Below are positions 1 through 7,759 of a stretch of DNA of 31,174 nt, piece by piece. The position numbers and the translations under genes are program-made. This DNA is from a virus: positions 1 to 31,174 of the IMG/VR virus record IMGVR_UViG_3300005613_000277, one strand, 5' to 3'. The notes beneath the pieces are model-generated. The model saw nothing but the letters and a program-made list of their open reading frames with translations, made no database searches and was not told the DNA's origin. Positions within the stretch are counted from its first letter, which is position 1; every line of letters starts with the position of its first letter.

Positions 1-123
1 TCTCGTAAAGTCTCCAGGTTACCGAACTGCGACTGACGGGCCTGATGGCGGCAAGAGTCTTTTGATTAGATCCATTTTCGCCAACTACAGATCCGCTGCA
101 CAGAAGAAACTCTTTGAAGAGAA
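1..123. repeat. Terminal overlap, left copy
   Basis: These 123 bases are identical to the last 123 bases of the window (31052-31174). Both copies read in the same frame of the same gene, and that gene continues without a break when the ends are joined. This is best explained as the overlap of a circular contig. A genuine direct terminal repeat of the packaged DNA cannot be excluded, but one placed in the middle of a structural gene would be unusual. Confidence 0.95.
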
Positions 124-196
124 TGCGGAATTGAACCAAGCAAGAATCAATGCTTTGGAAGAAAAGCAAAGAAAACTCACAGGTAGATCACTATGA
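1..196 (+). CDS. C-terminal end of giant internal virion protein (rest at 26568-31174)
   Basis: Reading from base 2 the frame is open to a TGA at 194-196 and encodes the last 64 residues of the protein that begins at 26568. Joining the ends at the 123-base overlap gives one 1,559-residue protein. This tail is basic and coiled-coil-like, ending in an E/K/Q/R-rich segment and the residues KLTGRSL. The stop overlaps the start of the tail fibre gene (ATGA at 193-196), so the two genes are translationally coupled. See the entry at 26568 for function. Confidence 0.85.
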   Translation, partial: LVKSPGYRTATDGPDGGKSLLIRSIFANYRSAAQKKLFEENAELNQARINALEEKQRKLTGRSL

Positions 197-2463
197 CGGT
201 AACGAATACGACTGCTCGTAACCAATACACTGCTACAGCAGGGCAGACTGTTTTTGCGTACACGTTCGAGGTGTATAACAAGAATGACCTTGTTGTACTA
301 CAGAACGGTACGACTCTAGCAGAGGGTACTAACTACACTGTATCGGGTGTGGGGAGTGATACAGGCGGTAACATCACGCTAACTTCTGGTGCTACTGCCG
401 GTGATATCATTACTGTCTATCGTGACATGGCGCTAGAGCGTCTGACCGACTACCAGAACAGTGGTGACTTCCTAGCTGCCGAGGTTAACGAGGACTTCGA
501 TAGACTGTGGTTGGCTGTCCAACAGGGAGCGGTAGACAGCGACAGGGCGATTGTTAAACCTGTTACTGATTTGGATTCTATCAGCACCACCCTACCTTCT
601 GCCTCAGATAGAGCTAACTCATTCCTAACCTTTGATGGAAGCGGGGCCGTTACGGTTGCGTCTTCTGGCGATCCAAGTACGCCATCTACAATATACCGAC
701 AACAGTTTACTGGGGATGGTTCAACGACAGCATTCAGCCTGACAGTGGCACCGGGCGGTGTAGGACAATCAGTTCAGGTTTTTATAGACGGTGTTTATCA
801 AGAGATATCTACGTTCAGTATCTCAGGTTCTACGCTTAACTTTAGCGAAGCCCCCCCTCTCAATTCTTCTGTTGAATATGTTGCGTTCAAGGTTGGAGAT
901 ATAGGTTCAACCGACGCTAGCTTGGTGACTTATATCCCTGCTGGCACAGGCGCGGTTAGCACCACAGTACAAGCAAAGCTGAGAGAGAGTGTCTCGGTCA
1001 AAGACTTCGGGGCTGTCGGTGATGGCGTGACGGATGACACTGCTGCTATTCAGGCTGCGATTAACGCGGCAAAAACAATCTATATTCCGACTGGAACGTA
1101 TATTGTTGACCATTTGCTAGTAAATACCCAAGGCACAATTATTCAGGGGGCAAGTGGATTGTCGTCTGTATTGAAGTTGAAAGATGGGGCCAATGATTAT
1201 GTTATTGAGTTTGCTACGTCAAACTGGCAGATGCACAATATCAAAGTTGATGGAAACCGTTCTAACAACACTTCTGGCGGCAACATTTACATCAACAACT
1301 GCTACTGGAACACGTTATCAAACGTAGATGTTCGTGAAGCAAGTGACGACGCTTGGATTTTTATAAATTCAAATGACAATGTTTTCAATAACTGTCAGGT
1401 TCATAACTCTGATGCTAAAGGTTTTTACCTTGACGCAACCAGTAAATACAATGTTTTTAATGCTGGTGGTGTGGAAGATGTTCTTGGTGACATTGGTATT
1501 GATTGCGACGGCATCGGTAACATTTTCAATGGCACTTGGGTTGAATGGCGAGCAGCTACAGTTACAACCAGCAAAGTCGGTTATGACATTAACAACCGTG
1601 ACAATGTAATTGTCTCTTGCGTTGCTAAATCTGGTTCCCCAGCAACAGCAAACATTGGGGTTGGAATTAAGCTAGGTGGCAGTTCCCTTAATTGTTCTGT
1701 GATTTCTGGATCATGTGAAAATGCTAATACAGAAATTCAACTGCTAGGAGCAAATAAATATCGTGAAATCCACGGCGACTTTACTGTCGTTAATACAGAC
1801 GGTGACGTAACATCACTGATCCAAAACGGAAATGATGTAACTAGCCGTTTTCGTGTATCTCAGCTTGGTGTCGGTGCTGCTGTGTCCTCTAATGAGGAAA
1901 TATATCATTATGCAACCGCACCTGTTTACAAAGCAGAAGCAAGCAATGGAAGCAGTGGTGTTCGTGTTAATGTTGTCGGTGGAAGCTCAAACATCTATCG
2001 TGTTCAGGATAATGGCACAACGAAGATTGACCTTCGATCAAACGCATTTTTGCCTCAAAACGGAACATTAACTCTTGGCGGTGCATCAAATCTCTGGACG
2101 GAAGTGTATGCGGCAAATGGCACAATCAATACATCTGATGAACGATACAAGCAAGACATTGACAGCTTAGATGCTGCTGAACAAGCCGTTGCTCAAACTC
2201 TAAAAGGTTTGGTCAAGAAGTTTCGGTTTAAGGATGCTGTCGAAAAGAAGGGTGACGATGCCCGTATTCATGTTGGGGTCATTGCTCAGGAAGTTGTACA
2301 AGCCTTTGCAGATCAGGGTCTGGATGCAAATCGTTATGGCCTTCTTTGCTATGATGAATGGCAAGACGAATTTGACGAAGATGGAAACCAAACAAAAGTT
2401 GCTGGTGACAGGTATGGCGTTCGTTATGAACAGCTTTTGGCTTTCATCATTGCGGCACTGTAA
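193..2463 (+). CDS. Tail fibre/spike: T7-type anchor, pectate-lyase-like helix, S74 chaperone
   Basis: A 756-residue tail protein. Residues 1 to about 115 resemble the N-terminal virion-anchoring region of T7 gp17 fibres and end in the typical DFDRLWLAVQQ segment. Residues about 165-235 form a second small beta module. From about residue 270 the motif VKDFGAVGDGVTDD marks the start of a pectate-lyase-type right-handed beta-helix, which in spikes often binds or cleaves surface polysaccharide. The last 110 residues look like a peptidase S74 intramolecular chaperone: TSDERYKQDI with Ser648-Asp649, then GVIAQEV and a C-terminal YEQLLAF motif. In this family the chaperone trims itself off just before that serine after trimerisation, leaving about 647 residues. 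The ATG overlaps the stop of the giant upstream gene. No catalytic residues for polysaccharide cleavage were identified. Confidence 0.9.
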   Translation: MTVTNTTARNQYTATAGQTVFAYTFEVYNKNDLVVLQNGTTLAEGTNYTVSGVGSDTGGNITLTSGATAGDIITVYRDMALERLTDYQNSGDFLAAEVNEDFDRLWLAVQQGAVDSDRAIVKPVTDLDSISTTLPSASDRANSFLTFDGSGAVTVASSGDPSTPSTIYRQQFTGDGSTTAFSLTVAPGGVGQSVQVFIDGVYQEISTFSISGSTLNFSEAPPLNSSVEYVAFKVGDIGSTDASLVTYIPAGTGAVSTTVQAKLRESVSVKDFGAVGDGVTDDTAAIQAAINAAKTIYIPTGTYIVDHLLVNTQGTIIQGASGLSSVLKLKDGANDYVIEFATSNWQMHNIKVDGNRSNNTSGGNIYINNCYWNTLSNVDVREASDDAWIFINSNDNVFNNCQVHNSDAKGFYLDATSKYNVFNAGGVEDVLGDIGIDCDGIGNIFNGTWVEWRAATVTTSKVGYDINNRDNVIVSCVAKSGSPATANIGVGIKLGGSSLNCSVISGSCENANTEIQLLGANKYREIHGDFTVVNTDGDVTSLIQNGNDVTSRFRVSQLGVGAAVSSNEEIYHYATAPVYKAEASNGSSGVRVNVVGGSSNIYRVQDNGTTKIDLRSNAFLPQNGTLTLGGASNLWTEVYAANGTINTSDERYKQDIDSLDAAEQAVAQTLKGLVKKFRFKDAVEKKGDDARIHVGVIAQEVVQAFADQGLDANRYGLLCYDEWQDEFDEDGNQTKVAGDRYGVRYEQLLAFIIAAL

Positions 2464-2475
2464 GGAGGTTCAAAG

Positions 2476-3249
2476 ATGACTATCAAACAACAAGGCGGCA
2501 TCTTTGGTCGCAACCCTACATTCAACGATGTAGAAGCCAACAACTTAGATGTTGAGGCATTGGGGATTGGTGTAGCAGCCAACTCTACTAACATTCTGGA
2601 GTTGTCAGGTGCAGCACCAATTATGAAAGTGACTGCTGAGAATGGTGCTTCTGGATTTCGTCTAAATGTTTCTGGTGCTGGTTCAAATACTCTTCGAGTG
2701 CAGCAGGACGGTGCAAGCAAACTTGAATTAAACGGCAACAACTTAAAGATCAATTCTGGCAGCTTGCAGCTTGCAACTGCGGGTCAAGGCATTGACTTCT
2801 CTGCTACCGCTGGCACTGGCACAAGTGAACTGCTCGATGATTACGAGGAGGGGAGTTTCACTGTAGAAGTATTCGATGCTGCGTCTGGTGGAAATCAGTC
2901 CTCAACAACAACAACGGGGTATTACACCAAAATAGGTCGTCAAATAACTATAACCTTTTCAGGTTTGAATAATATATCTACGGCTGGAATGACGGCTTCT
3001 AACTTTTTGTATATTAGCTTGCCTTTTACATCTGACGGATCAGCAGGATCATCTTGTGGCAATCTAGTCTTAGATGGAGCATCTTTTCCAGCGGGAAGCT
3101 CTTTTGTGTCTCCATCTGTTTCAAATAATGCAAGCAGGATGCTTTTAAGAGCATCTGGAGATGGAGTTGCAGATTCTCCAATGCAGGTGCAAGATTTCAA
3201 CGGCACCACGAATGATATTCAGTCGCTAACTGTAACTTACTTTGAATAA
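2476..3249 (+). CDS. Tail fibre-like protein
   Basis: A 257-residue protein starting 12 bases after the spike gene, with a near-perfect Shine-Dalgarno (AAGGAGGT at 2462-2469). Residues 29-100 repeat a module found just before the S74 domain of the upstream spike, for example ENGASGFRLNVSGAGSN here against SNGSSGVRVNVVGGSSN there. From about residue 105 it carries the GQGIDFSATAGTGTSELLDDYEEG segment followed by GYYTKIGRQITITF. In many marine phage tail fibres this pattern precedes a beta-rich receptor-binding C terminus. No chaperone domain is present. It is probably an accessory or second fibre subunit. The family assignment is from memory of similar phage fibres, not a search. Confidence 0.75.
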   Translation: MTIKQQGGIFGRNPTFNDVEANNLDVEALGIGVAANSTNILELSGAAPIMKVTAENGASGFRLNVSGAGSNTLRVQQDGASKLELNGNNLKINSGSLQLATAGQGIDFSATAGTGTSELLDDYEEGSFTVEVFDAASGGNQSSTTTTGYYTKIGRQITITFSGLNNISTAGMTASNFLYISLPFTSDGSAGSSCGNLVLDGASFPAGSSFVSPSVSNNASRMLLRASGDGVADSPMQVQDFNGTTNDIQSLTVTYFE

Positions 3250-3270
3250 GTTGTAATAAGGATTATAAAA

Positions 3271-4863
3271 ATGGCGCTAACAAAAGCAACTTATAGAATG
3301 ATTGAAGGAATTTCTTCAAATGTTCTTGATTTTATCCCCGCCTCTGAACATGCTGCCATTCAAAATGGAACAAGCACTTACAATGCTTCAGCTAACATTC
3401 AAGCAGCCTTTAATGCTTCTTCTTCATTGTATTTCCCAAATGGAACCTATGTTATTGGATCGCAGATAACTTGGCCTAATAGTTTAAACTCTATTTTTGG
3501 AAACGATTCTAATTCTTGCATCATTAAAGCTGACGGGTCTTTGGACGCAAACATGATTTATGCCGTTGATGTTGATGGCATTGAAATTTCAAACATTACA
3601 TTTGAGCATAACAATGATGTTGTTACACCTACGTTCGCCTCTGCCAATGACGAAAATATTATAACGGGATATAGAAGCTATAATATTTATATTGATAACT
3701 GTAAATTTTACAAAGCGCAAAATAGATTTATTCGACTTGATACGGAATCTGGAACTAATGTCAAGAATGTTACAATTACTGACTGCTATTTCCAAGATGG
3801 CAGTAAAGGTGGAATAAGCCTAGCTCGATGGGGTGAGAATGTAATTGTTCAAAATAACAAATTTCTTAATTGTGTAAACTCAACAATTGGAGGTGTTATT
3901 TTTGAAAAATCTATATCTATTCTCGGCGTTGATACGGTGTTAATAGATGGAAATAATGTAGAACAAACAAATTTAGATGGTGCCGCAATAATTGTTGAGT
4001 ACGGTTCACGTTTTTCTACACATGCAACCATCACTAGAAATAAAATCCTGTATGCAGACATTAATCCTGCGTCTGGAAATAATATAAAAGTAGTGGCTAA
4101 TCATGTAAATGTTGAGGGAAATTACTGTAGAAGGGCGGGAAGCTCATCAATTTATATTGCTGGATGCTCTTATTTTAATGTTATGAATAATGTCTGCCTT
4201 TACCCAAACGACAATGGAATTGTTTTGGAGATTGATAACGGGTCTTACGGCACCACAAATTGGGCTGACGGGTTAGTTTCAAACAATATAATTATTAATG
4301 CCAATGAGAGAAATAATGCGGCTGGTACTCCAGCAGGAGGAGGAGCTGACAGTGCAAGTTATGGTATTCTTGCAAGTTCAAACGGGGATAACGTAGATAT
4401 AATTGGCAACCGTTTTATTGATTTGGGTAATTCTTTTAACGGTATTATAGTTGGCTGCAATAATTATCGGATCATGGATAATGACCTGTCCAAATTACAT
4501 GCCTCTAAAATATCAATTGATAATTCAAATTCTTCAATATCTTATTATTGGAAAATATCAAACAACAAAGGTGCGCAAACAACTAACCAAGGATTAGGCA
4601 CAATATCAAGTGGCAACAGTAGCGTAACAATAACGGCTGACATATTGGGGGAAAGCCTAGATTATGTAACGGCAACATGCAGAGGGCCTTGGAGTGGATC
4701 TGGAGTTTACTTATCCGTGACAGACGCTGCTGCCGATGATTTTACAATTGTCTGGAGAGACTCATCTCATAATGCAGCTAACGTCAGCTCTGATGAAGAA
4801 TTTTATTGGAAGGTTTCTACAGAAGAAAACGCACATGGAAGATTTGGAAAAACAACAAGATAA
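3271..4863 (+). CDS. Right-handed beta-helix tail spike (putative depolymerase)
   Basis: A 530-residue protein with the look of a parallel beta-helix: an N-terminal segment resembling the pectate-lyase fold (ASANIQAAFNASSSLYFPNGTYVI, residues about 40-63), then many short strands with repeated N, I and V residues (ITFEHNN, ITDCYF, VQNNKF, ISNNKG) and a beta-rich C-terminal cap. This fold is typical of spikes that recognise or degrade capsule or O-antigen. No T7-type anchor is visible, so it probably attaches through another tail protein. The gene is clearly richer in A+T than the structural genes and has different codon use, suggesting recent acquisition. The Shine-Dalgarno AAGGA is at 3258-3262. 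Catalytic residues could not be assigned. Confidence 0.75.
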   Translation: MALTKATYRMIEGISSNVLDFIPASEHAAIQNGTSTYNASANIQAAFNASSSLYFPNGTYVIGSQITWPNSLNSIFGNDSNSCIIKADGSLDANMIYAVDVDGIEISNITFEHNNDVVTPTFASANDENIITGYRSYNIYIDNCKFYKAQNRFIRLDTESGTNVKNVTITDCYFQDGSKGGISLARWGENVIVQNNKFLNCVNSTIGGVIFEKSISILGVDTVLIDGNNVEQTNLDGAAIIVEYGSRFSTHATITRNKILYADINPASGNNIKVVANHVNVEGNYCRRAGSSSIYIAGCSYFNVMNNVCLYPNDNGIVLEIDNGSYGTTNWADGLVSNNIIINANERNNAAGTPAGGGADSASYGILASSNGDNVDIIGNRFIDLGNSFNGIIVGCNNYRIMDNDLSKLHASKISIDNSNSSISYYWKISNNKGAQTTNQGLGTISSGNSSVTITADILGESLDYVTATCRGPWSGSGVYLSVTDAAADDFTIVWRDSSHNAANVSSDEEFYWKVSTEENAHGRFGKTTR

Positions 4864-4901
4864 TACCCGTAGCGGGTGGACAGTCCAACCAAGGAGACAA
4901 A

Positions 4902-5156
4902 ATGGCACTTTCAGAAGAAGTAAAGAACGACAAGATTGAAGTAGTACAACTGGCTGCTGGATATCCAGTAATCCAAGTTCGTACTGCAACGATCATCAAG
5001 CGTGATGACGTAGAGATCTCACGTAACTTTCACCGTCGAGTGGTAACACTTGGCGATGATTTTTTGAACGAAGAGCCAGATGTATTGGCTATCATCCAAG
5101 CAGTATTTACGGCTGATGCACAGGCTGCATACGCTGCCGCACAGGAGGTTGAATAA
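4902..5156 (+). CDS. Small conserved phage protein, function unknown
   Basis: An 84-residue protein. The chosen ATG has a good Shine-Dalgarno (AAGGAG at 4891-4896). A longer in-frame start at 4806 would overlap the spike gene and has none. The sequence (MALSEEVKNDKIEVV..., then VRTATIIKRDDVEISRNFHRR) resembles small proteins found after tail genes in other aquatic podoviruses, where no function is known. It has no membrane segment or signal peptide. Its stop overlaps the next start by one base (TAATG), which begins a chain of coupled genes. Confidence 0.8.
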   Translation: MALSEEVKNDKIEVVQLAAGYPVIQVRTATIIKRDDVEISRNFHRRVVTLGDDFLNEEPDVLAIIQAVFTADAQAAYAAAQEVE

Positions 5157-5461
5157 TGTCTGGAGTAGTTACTAAAAGCATCACTGCTGAAAACACGTTC
5201 AGCGATACAATAAAGACTCAAGGTTACTTCAACCTGTCTATCTCTGGCATAGCTGGTGGTACGACAGTGACGGTACAAAAGCAGTCTGGCGTTGACGGCA
5301 CCAACTGGACGAATGTTGATACATTCACATCGGACATTGAAACCTATGGTTTTGAAGCAGAAAGACAGAACTATAGAGTGGGAGTGGAGACGGGCAACTT
5401 CGGTTCTGGCACTTGCAAGGTTCGTCTTGGCTGTAAGTGGATCGACTATCTCTCATCATGA
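5156..5461 (+). CDS. Small beta-rich phage protein, function unknown
   Basis: A 101-residue protein rich in T, S, G and V with alternating hydrophobic residues, suggesting a small beta-sandwich (YFNLSISGIAGGTTVTVQKQ, then VDTFTSDIETYGFEAE). The ATG overlaps the previous stop by one base and the stop overlaps the next start by four (ATGA). Similar small beta proteins occur next to tail genes in aquatic phages, so a minor virion or tail-associated role is possible, but nothing in the sequence proves it. Confidence 0.75.
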   Translation: MSGVVTKSITAENTFSDTIKTQGYFNLSISGIAGGTTVTVQKQSGVDGTNWTNVDTFTSDIETYGFEAERQNYRVGVETGNFGSGTCKVRLGCKWIDYLSS

Positions 5462-5736
5462 GCGACAGCCTTCTCACTAGAATAGGGGTCTCTGGTTATA
5501 ACAAGCCGAAGAGAACACCCAAGCATCCCACTAAGTCACACGTCGTTGTGGCTAAAGAGGGTGATAAGGTGAAGACCATACGCTTTGGTCAGCAGGGTGT
5601 GAGTGGCTCCTCTCCCAGTGAGGGTGAGTCAGAGGCAGCAAAGGCGCGTCGTAAGTCGTTTAAGGCGCGTCATGCTAGGAACATCCGCAAGGGCAAGATG
5701 TCTGCGGCATATTGGGCTAATAGGACTAAATGGTAA
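5458..5736 (+). CDS. Basic conserved phage protein (DUF6321-like)
   Basis: A 92-residue, strongly basic protein. The start at 5458 sits in an ATGA overlap with the upstream gene. An in-frame ATG at 5437 would extend into that gene. The pattern GYNKPKRTPKHPTKSHVVVAKEG, then IRFGQQGVSG, then ARRKSFKARHARNI and SAAYWANRTKW is very characteristic of a widespread small phage protein of unknown role, which I associate from memory with DUF6321. The dense basic residues suggest nucleic acid contact. Its stop is shared with the next gene (TAATG). Confidence 0.8.
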   Translation: MSDSLLTRIGVSGYNKPKRTPKHPTKSHVVVAKEGDKVKTIRFGQQGVSGSSPSEGESEAAKARRKSFKARHARNIRKGKMSAAYWANRTKW

Positions 5737-5888
5737 TGAGAAAACCAAAGAAGGGTTTGTACTACAACATAATGAAAAAGCGTGAGCGTATTGCTGGCGG
5801 TTCTGGTGAGCGTATGCGTAAGCCGGGCACTGCTGGCGCTCCTACAGCTAAAGCATTCAAAGAGTCAGCAAAGACGGCGAGACGTTAA
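5736..5888 (+). CDS. 50-residue basic microprotein
   Basis: ATG at 5736 overlaps the upstream TAA by one base, and the frame runs to a TAA at 5886-5888 that overlaps the next ATG. The peptide begins MRKPKKGLYYNIMKKRERI and continues with GSGERMRKPGTAGAPTAKAF. It is highly basic and Gly/Pro-rich. Peptides of this pattern recur beside the DUF6321-like gene in other aquatic podoviruses. Coupling at both ends and the conserved look support a real gene, but no function is known. Confidence 0.75.
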   Translation: MRKPKKGLYYNIMKKRERIAGGSGERMRKPGTAGAPTAKAFKESAKTARR

Positions 5889-6121
5889 TGGACATGAACA
5901 CAGCCTTTGATGTAGTTCTTGGTGGGCTGATGTTATTAGCGGGTTTCTTTATGAAGATATTTTGGGACATGCTACAAGGCACACGCAAGGAGCTACACGA
6001 CATGGAGCGCAGATCAACCGAGACGTATGTGCGCCGAGATGATTACCGCATCGACATGGACGAGTTGCGAGATATGTTCACTCGCATCATGGACAAGCTG
6101 GATCAGAAGGCGGATAAATGA
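5888..6121 (+). CDS. Small membrane protein with coiled-coil tail, lysis cassette
   Basis: A 77-residue protein with one hydrophobic segment at residues about 8-25 and a charged, helical remainder ending in DELRDMFTRIMDKLDQKADK, which looks like a coiled coil. An N-in membrane anchor followed by a helical tail is the topology of an inner-membrane spanin, and it lies just before a holin. Small proteins of this kind are common in lysis regions but are seldom characterised. It could equally be an accessory holin. It is coupled to its neighbours by TAATG upstream and ATGA downstream. Confidence 0.7.
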   Translation: MDMNTAFDVVLGGLMLLAGFFMKIFWDMLQGTRKELHDMERRSTETYVRRDDYRIDMDELRDMFTRIMDKLDQKADK

Positions 6122-6492
6122 GCATATTATCCAGCGTCATTGGGCCGGTTGCCGATCTGGGAAGGACGTGGCTAGAGGGTAAGGTTGCCAAGACCAAAGC
6201 TAAGGCTGAAGCTGAAGCTGCGGTTATGATTAACCAATCCAAGAGCGCGGCTGATTGGGAAACTGCTATGGCTCGTGCCAGCAATCAAAGCTGGAAAGAC
6301 GAGTGGATCACCATTTTGTTTTCCATCCCATTGGTTCTGGCGTTTGTCCCATCTGCGGTTCCGTATGTGCGTGAAGGCTTTGCAGTCCTAGCGACCATGC
6401 CAGACTGGTATCAGTATGGGTTGTCCGTAATCATCGCCGCATCCTTCGGGGTGAGGGGTGTCATCGGGATAATGAACAAGGTTAAGAAGTGA
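6118..6492 (+). CDS. Holin (GTA-type, PF11351-like)
   Basis: A 124-residue protein. The first 55 residues are an amphipathic Ala/Lys-rich region, followed by WKDEWITILFSIPLVLAFVP (first membrane segment, about 64-84), a short loop with TMPDWYQYG, and a second segment at about 98-118 ending ASFGVRGVIGI. The WKDE(W/Y)-x-LFSIPL motif and the P(D/E)WY motif before the last helix match my memory of the holin family found in gene transfer agents. It would form inner-membrane lesions that let the endolysin encoded at 6611 reach peptidoglycan. It overlaps both neighbours (ATGA and TGATG). Confidence 0.8.
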   Translation: MSILSSVIGPVADLGRTWLEGKVAKTKAKAEAEAAVMINQSKSAADWETAMARASNQSWKDEWITILFSIPLVLAFVPSAVPYVREGFAVLATMPDWYQYGLSVIIAASFGVRGVIGIMNKVKK

Positions 6493-6611
6493 TGCCGTTA
6501 CTCAAAGGCAAAAGCAAGAAGGTTGTTCGTCGGAACATTCGCACATTATTGAGCGAGGGGAAGCCGCAGAAGCAGGCGGTTGCTATCGCGTACTCTAAGG
6601 CGAAGCGGTAA
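6492..6611 (+). CDS. 39-residue basic microprotein
   Basis: ATG at 6492 overlaps the holin stop (TGATG), and its TAA at 6609-6611 overlaps the endolysin start (TAATG). The peptide starts MPLLKGKSKKVVRRNI and ends with the pattern GKPQKQAVAIAYSKAKR. Short peptides ending in a KQAVAIAxSKA-like segment are frequent in phage genomes and have no assigned role. Overlap at both ends argues it is translated. It may simply keep ribosomes moving from holin to endolysin. Confidence 0.75.
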   Translation: MPLLKGKSKKVVRRNIRTLLSEGKPQKQAVAIAYSKAKR

Positions 6612-6958
6612 TGGAATACTTGTACTTCAAGCGATCTGACTTCGACTGCCAAGAGACTGGCGAGAACGAGATGGACCCCGAGTTCATCCGCAAGGTTGAC
6701 GAGCTACGCTCCGCCGTTGGTAGACCACTGTACGTAACGTCAGGATACCGCTCTCCCCGTCATAGTATAGAGGCAAAGAAGTCAAAGCCCGGCACTCATG
6801 CTCAGGGTATTGCTTGCGATATAGCAGTGGCTAACGGCGTGGAGCGCAGGCAGCTAGTGAAGCAGGCTTTTTATCTCGGATTCACTGGCATAGGGACGCA
6901 TAAGGCTTTCGTGCATTTGGATATGCGAGAGACAGAACCCGTGTTATGGGTTTACTAA
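6611..6958 (+). CDS. Endolysin, M15-family peptidase
   Basis: A 115-residue peptidase that would cut the peptide stems of peptidoglycan to release virions. Visible hallmarks are SGYRSPRHS (44-52), then a GTHAQGIACDI segment with zinc ligands His63 and Asp70, and FVHLD with His102. This is the H-x6-D...H arrangement of M15 D,D- or L,D-peptidases such as the Peptidase_M15_3 group. The length suits a single catalytic domain without a cell-wall-binding module, as usual for phages of Gram-negative hosts. There is no signal peptide, so export depends on the holin encoded just upstream. Confidence 0.9.
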   Translation: MEYLYFKRSDFDCQETGENEMDPEFIRKVDELRSAVGRPLYVTSGYRSPRHSIEAKKSKPGTHAQGIACDIAVANGVERRQLVKQAFYLGFTGIGTHKAFVHLDMRETEPVLWVY

Positions 6959-6961
6959 GGA

Positions 6962-7414
6962 ATGGTTCTTGAGCTAGGGGCGATCATCAGCGGCTTGAAC
7001 ATGGCTGCGTCCGCGCTCAACAAAACAGCTCAAGCTACCCAAGACATCAGCCAGATCAGTGGCTACCTTGCTGCTCTAGCAGAGGGCCAGCACGATCTAC
7101 AAAGACTTCAGAACACCAAGACCCTTAGCGCGGCAGATGCCGTCAAAGCGCAGTTAGCCAAGAAGGAAGCGGACGAGGCGATATCTCAAGTGAGGGATGC
7201 TTTCATCTACTCAGGTAATGGGCAGCTATGGGAAAACGCTATGACTGCTATGGCAGAGGCTCGGAAGGCTAGGGCTGCTGAGGTTCGTAGGCTAGAGTTG
7301 GCTAGGAAGCGTAGACGAAAAGAGATTGCTCAGTTCGCCATTGCTTTATCAATTGCTTTGGGGCTGGTGCCGTTAGCAATAATCCTAGCCATATGGTTGA
7401 TCTTCCAGATATGA
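6962..7414 (+). CDS. Membrane-anchored helical protein, lysis region
   Basis: A 150-residue protein, mostly helical and rich in Ala, Gln and Lys (residues 1-120, with a very basic stretch ARKRRRK at about 114-120), ending in one strong membrane helix at residues 123-149. The ATG lies three bases after the endolysin stop and its Shine-Dalgarno-like AGGA abuts the ATG, so a downstream start is conceivable. Similar proteins occur in other aquatic podoviruses without known function. A C-terminal anchor next to holin and endolysin suggests a lysis or virion-membrane role; this is inference. Confidence 0.7.
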   Translation: MVLELGAIISGLNMAASALNKTAQATQDISQISGYLAALAEGQHDLQRLQNTKTLSAADAVKAQLAKKEADEAISQVRDAFIYSGNGQLWENAMTAMAEARKARAAEVRRLELARKRRRKEIAQFAIALSIALGLVPLAIILAIWLIFQI

Positions 7415-7509
7415 AAAGATTCTTCGAGCTACTATCCGACTTGTCATACATCGCAATCATGGTTGTTGGGATCTTCGTTGCAGTGTGGCTTGCTTCGATC
7501 CTAGTCTAA
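7411..7509 (+). CDS. 32-residue single-span membrane peptide
   Basis: ATG at 7411 overlaps the upstream stop (ATGA) and the frame ends at a TAA at 7507-7509. The peptide has a short polar N terminus (MKRFFELLSDLS) and one membrane span covering about residues 13-32. Translational coupling and place in the lysis cassette support a real gene, perhaps an accessory holin or pinholin-like peptide. Only 17 bases separate it from the convergent minus-strand gene, and no hairpin terminator is visible there. Confidence 0.6.
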   Translation: MKRFFELLSDLSYIAIMVVGIFVAVWLASILV

Positions 7510-7526
7510 CTGTATTGAAATAAACA

Positions 7527-7757
7527 CTAGGCAAGGTTAGAGGGAGAGGGCCAAGAAGTCCGCTTGGTTAGCAGCATTACTTTGTGTCTTGTAACGCCTA
7601 GCTGATCTGCCATCCACCGGGTCGTCTTTCCTTCTCGTTGCCATTCATAAATTTGGCGCTTTGTCTGTTCGCTGAACGGCGCTATGACCGAAGCCAGAAC
7701 TTCAGAGAGATATCGCTCCCTTAGTTTTTCTTGGCACACAATGGCTTTATAAAACAT
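7527..7757 (-). CDS. Small helix-turn-helix protein
   Basis: A 76-residue protein, last gene of the minus-strand early operon. I place the start at 7757, two bases after the stop of the zinc-ribbon gene, because AAGGAG (7769-7774) lies about 11 bases upstream. An in-frame ATG at 7808 would overlap that gene by 49 bases. The centre reads EQTKRQIYEWQREGKTTRWMADQLGVTRHKV, cut here into two runs (EQTKRQIYEWQREGK and TTRWMADQLGVTRHKV), a typical resolvase/sigma-like helix-turn-helix. It may be a DNA-binding regulator of late genes; the target is unknown. Confidence 0.7.
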   Translation of the reverse strand: MFYKAIVCQEKLRERYLSEVLASVIAPFSEQTKRQIYEWQREGKTTRWMADQLGVTRHKVMLLTKRTSWPSPSNLA

Positions 7758-7759
7758 AT

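Noticed and set aside
1-123. True direct terminal repeat of the packaged genome
   Set aside because: The repeat lies in the middle of a continuous structural gene and looks like an assembly overlap; kept open only as a minor alternative.
193-4863. Diversity-generating retroelement, considered because BPP-1-like phages carry one
   Set aside because: No reverse transcriptase gene and no adenine-variable repeat pair were seen beside the tail genes.
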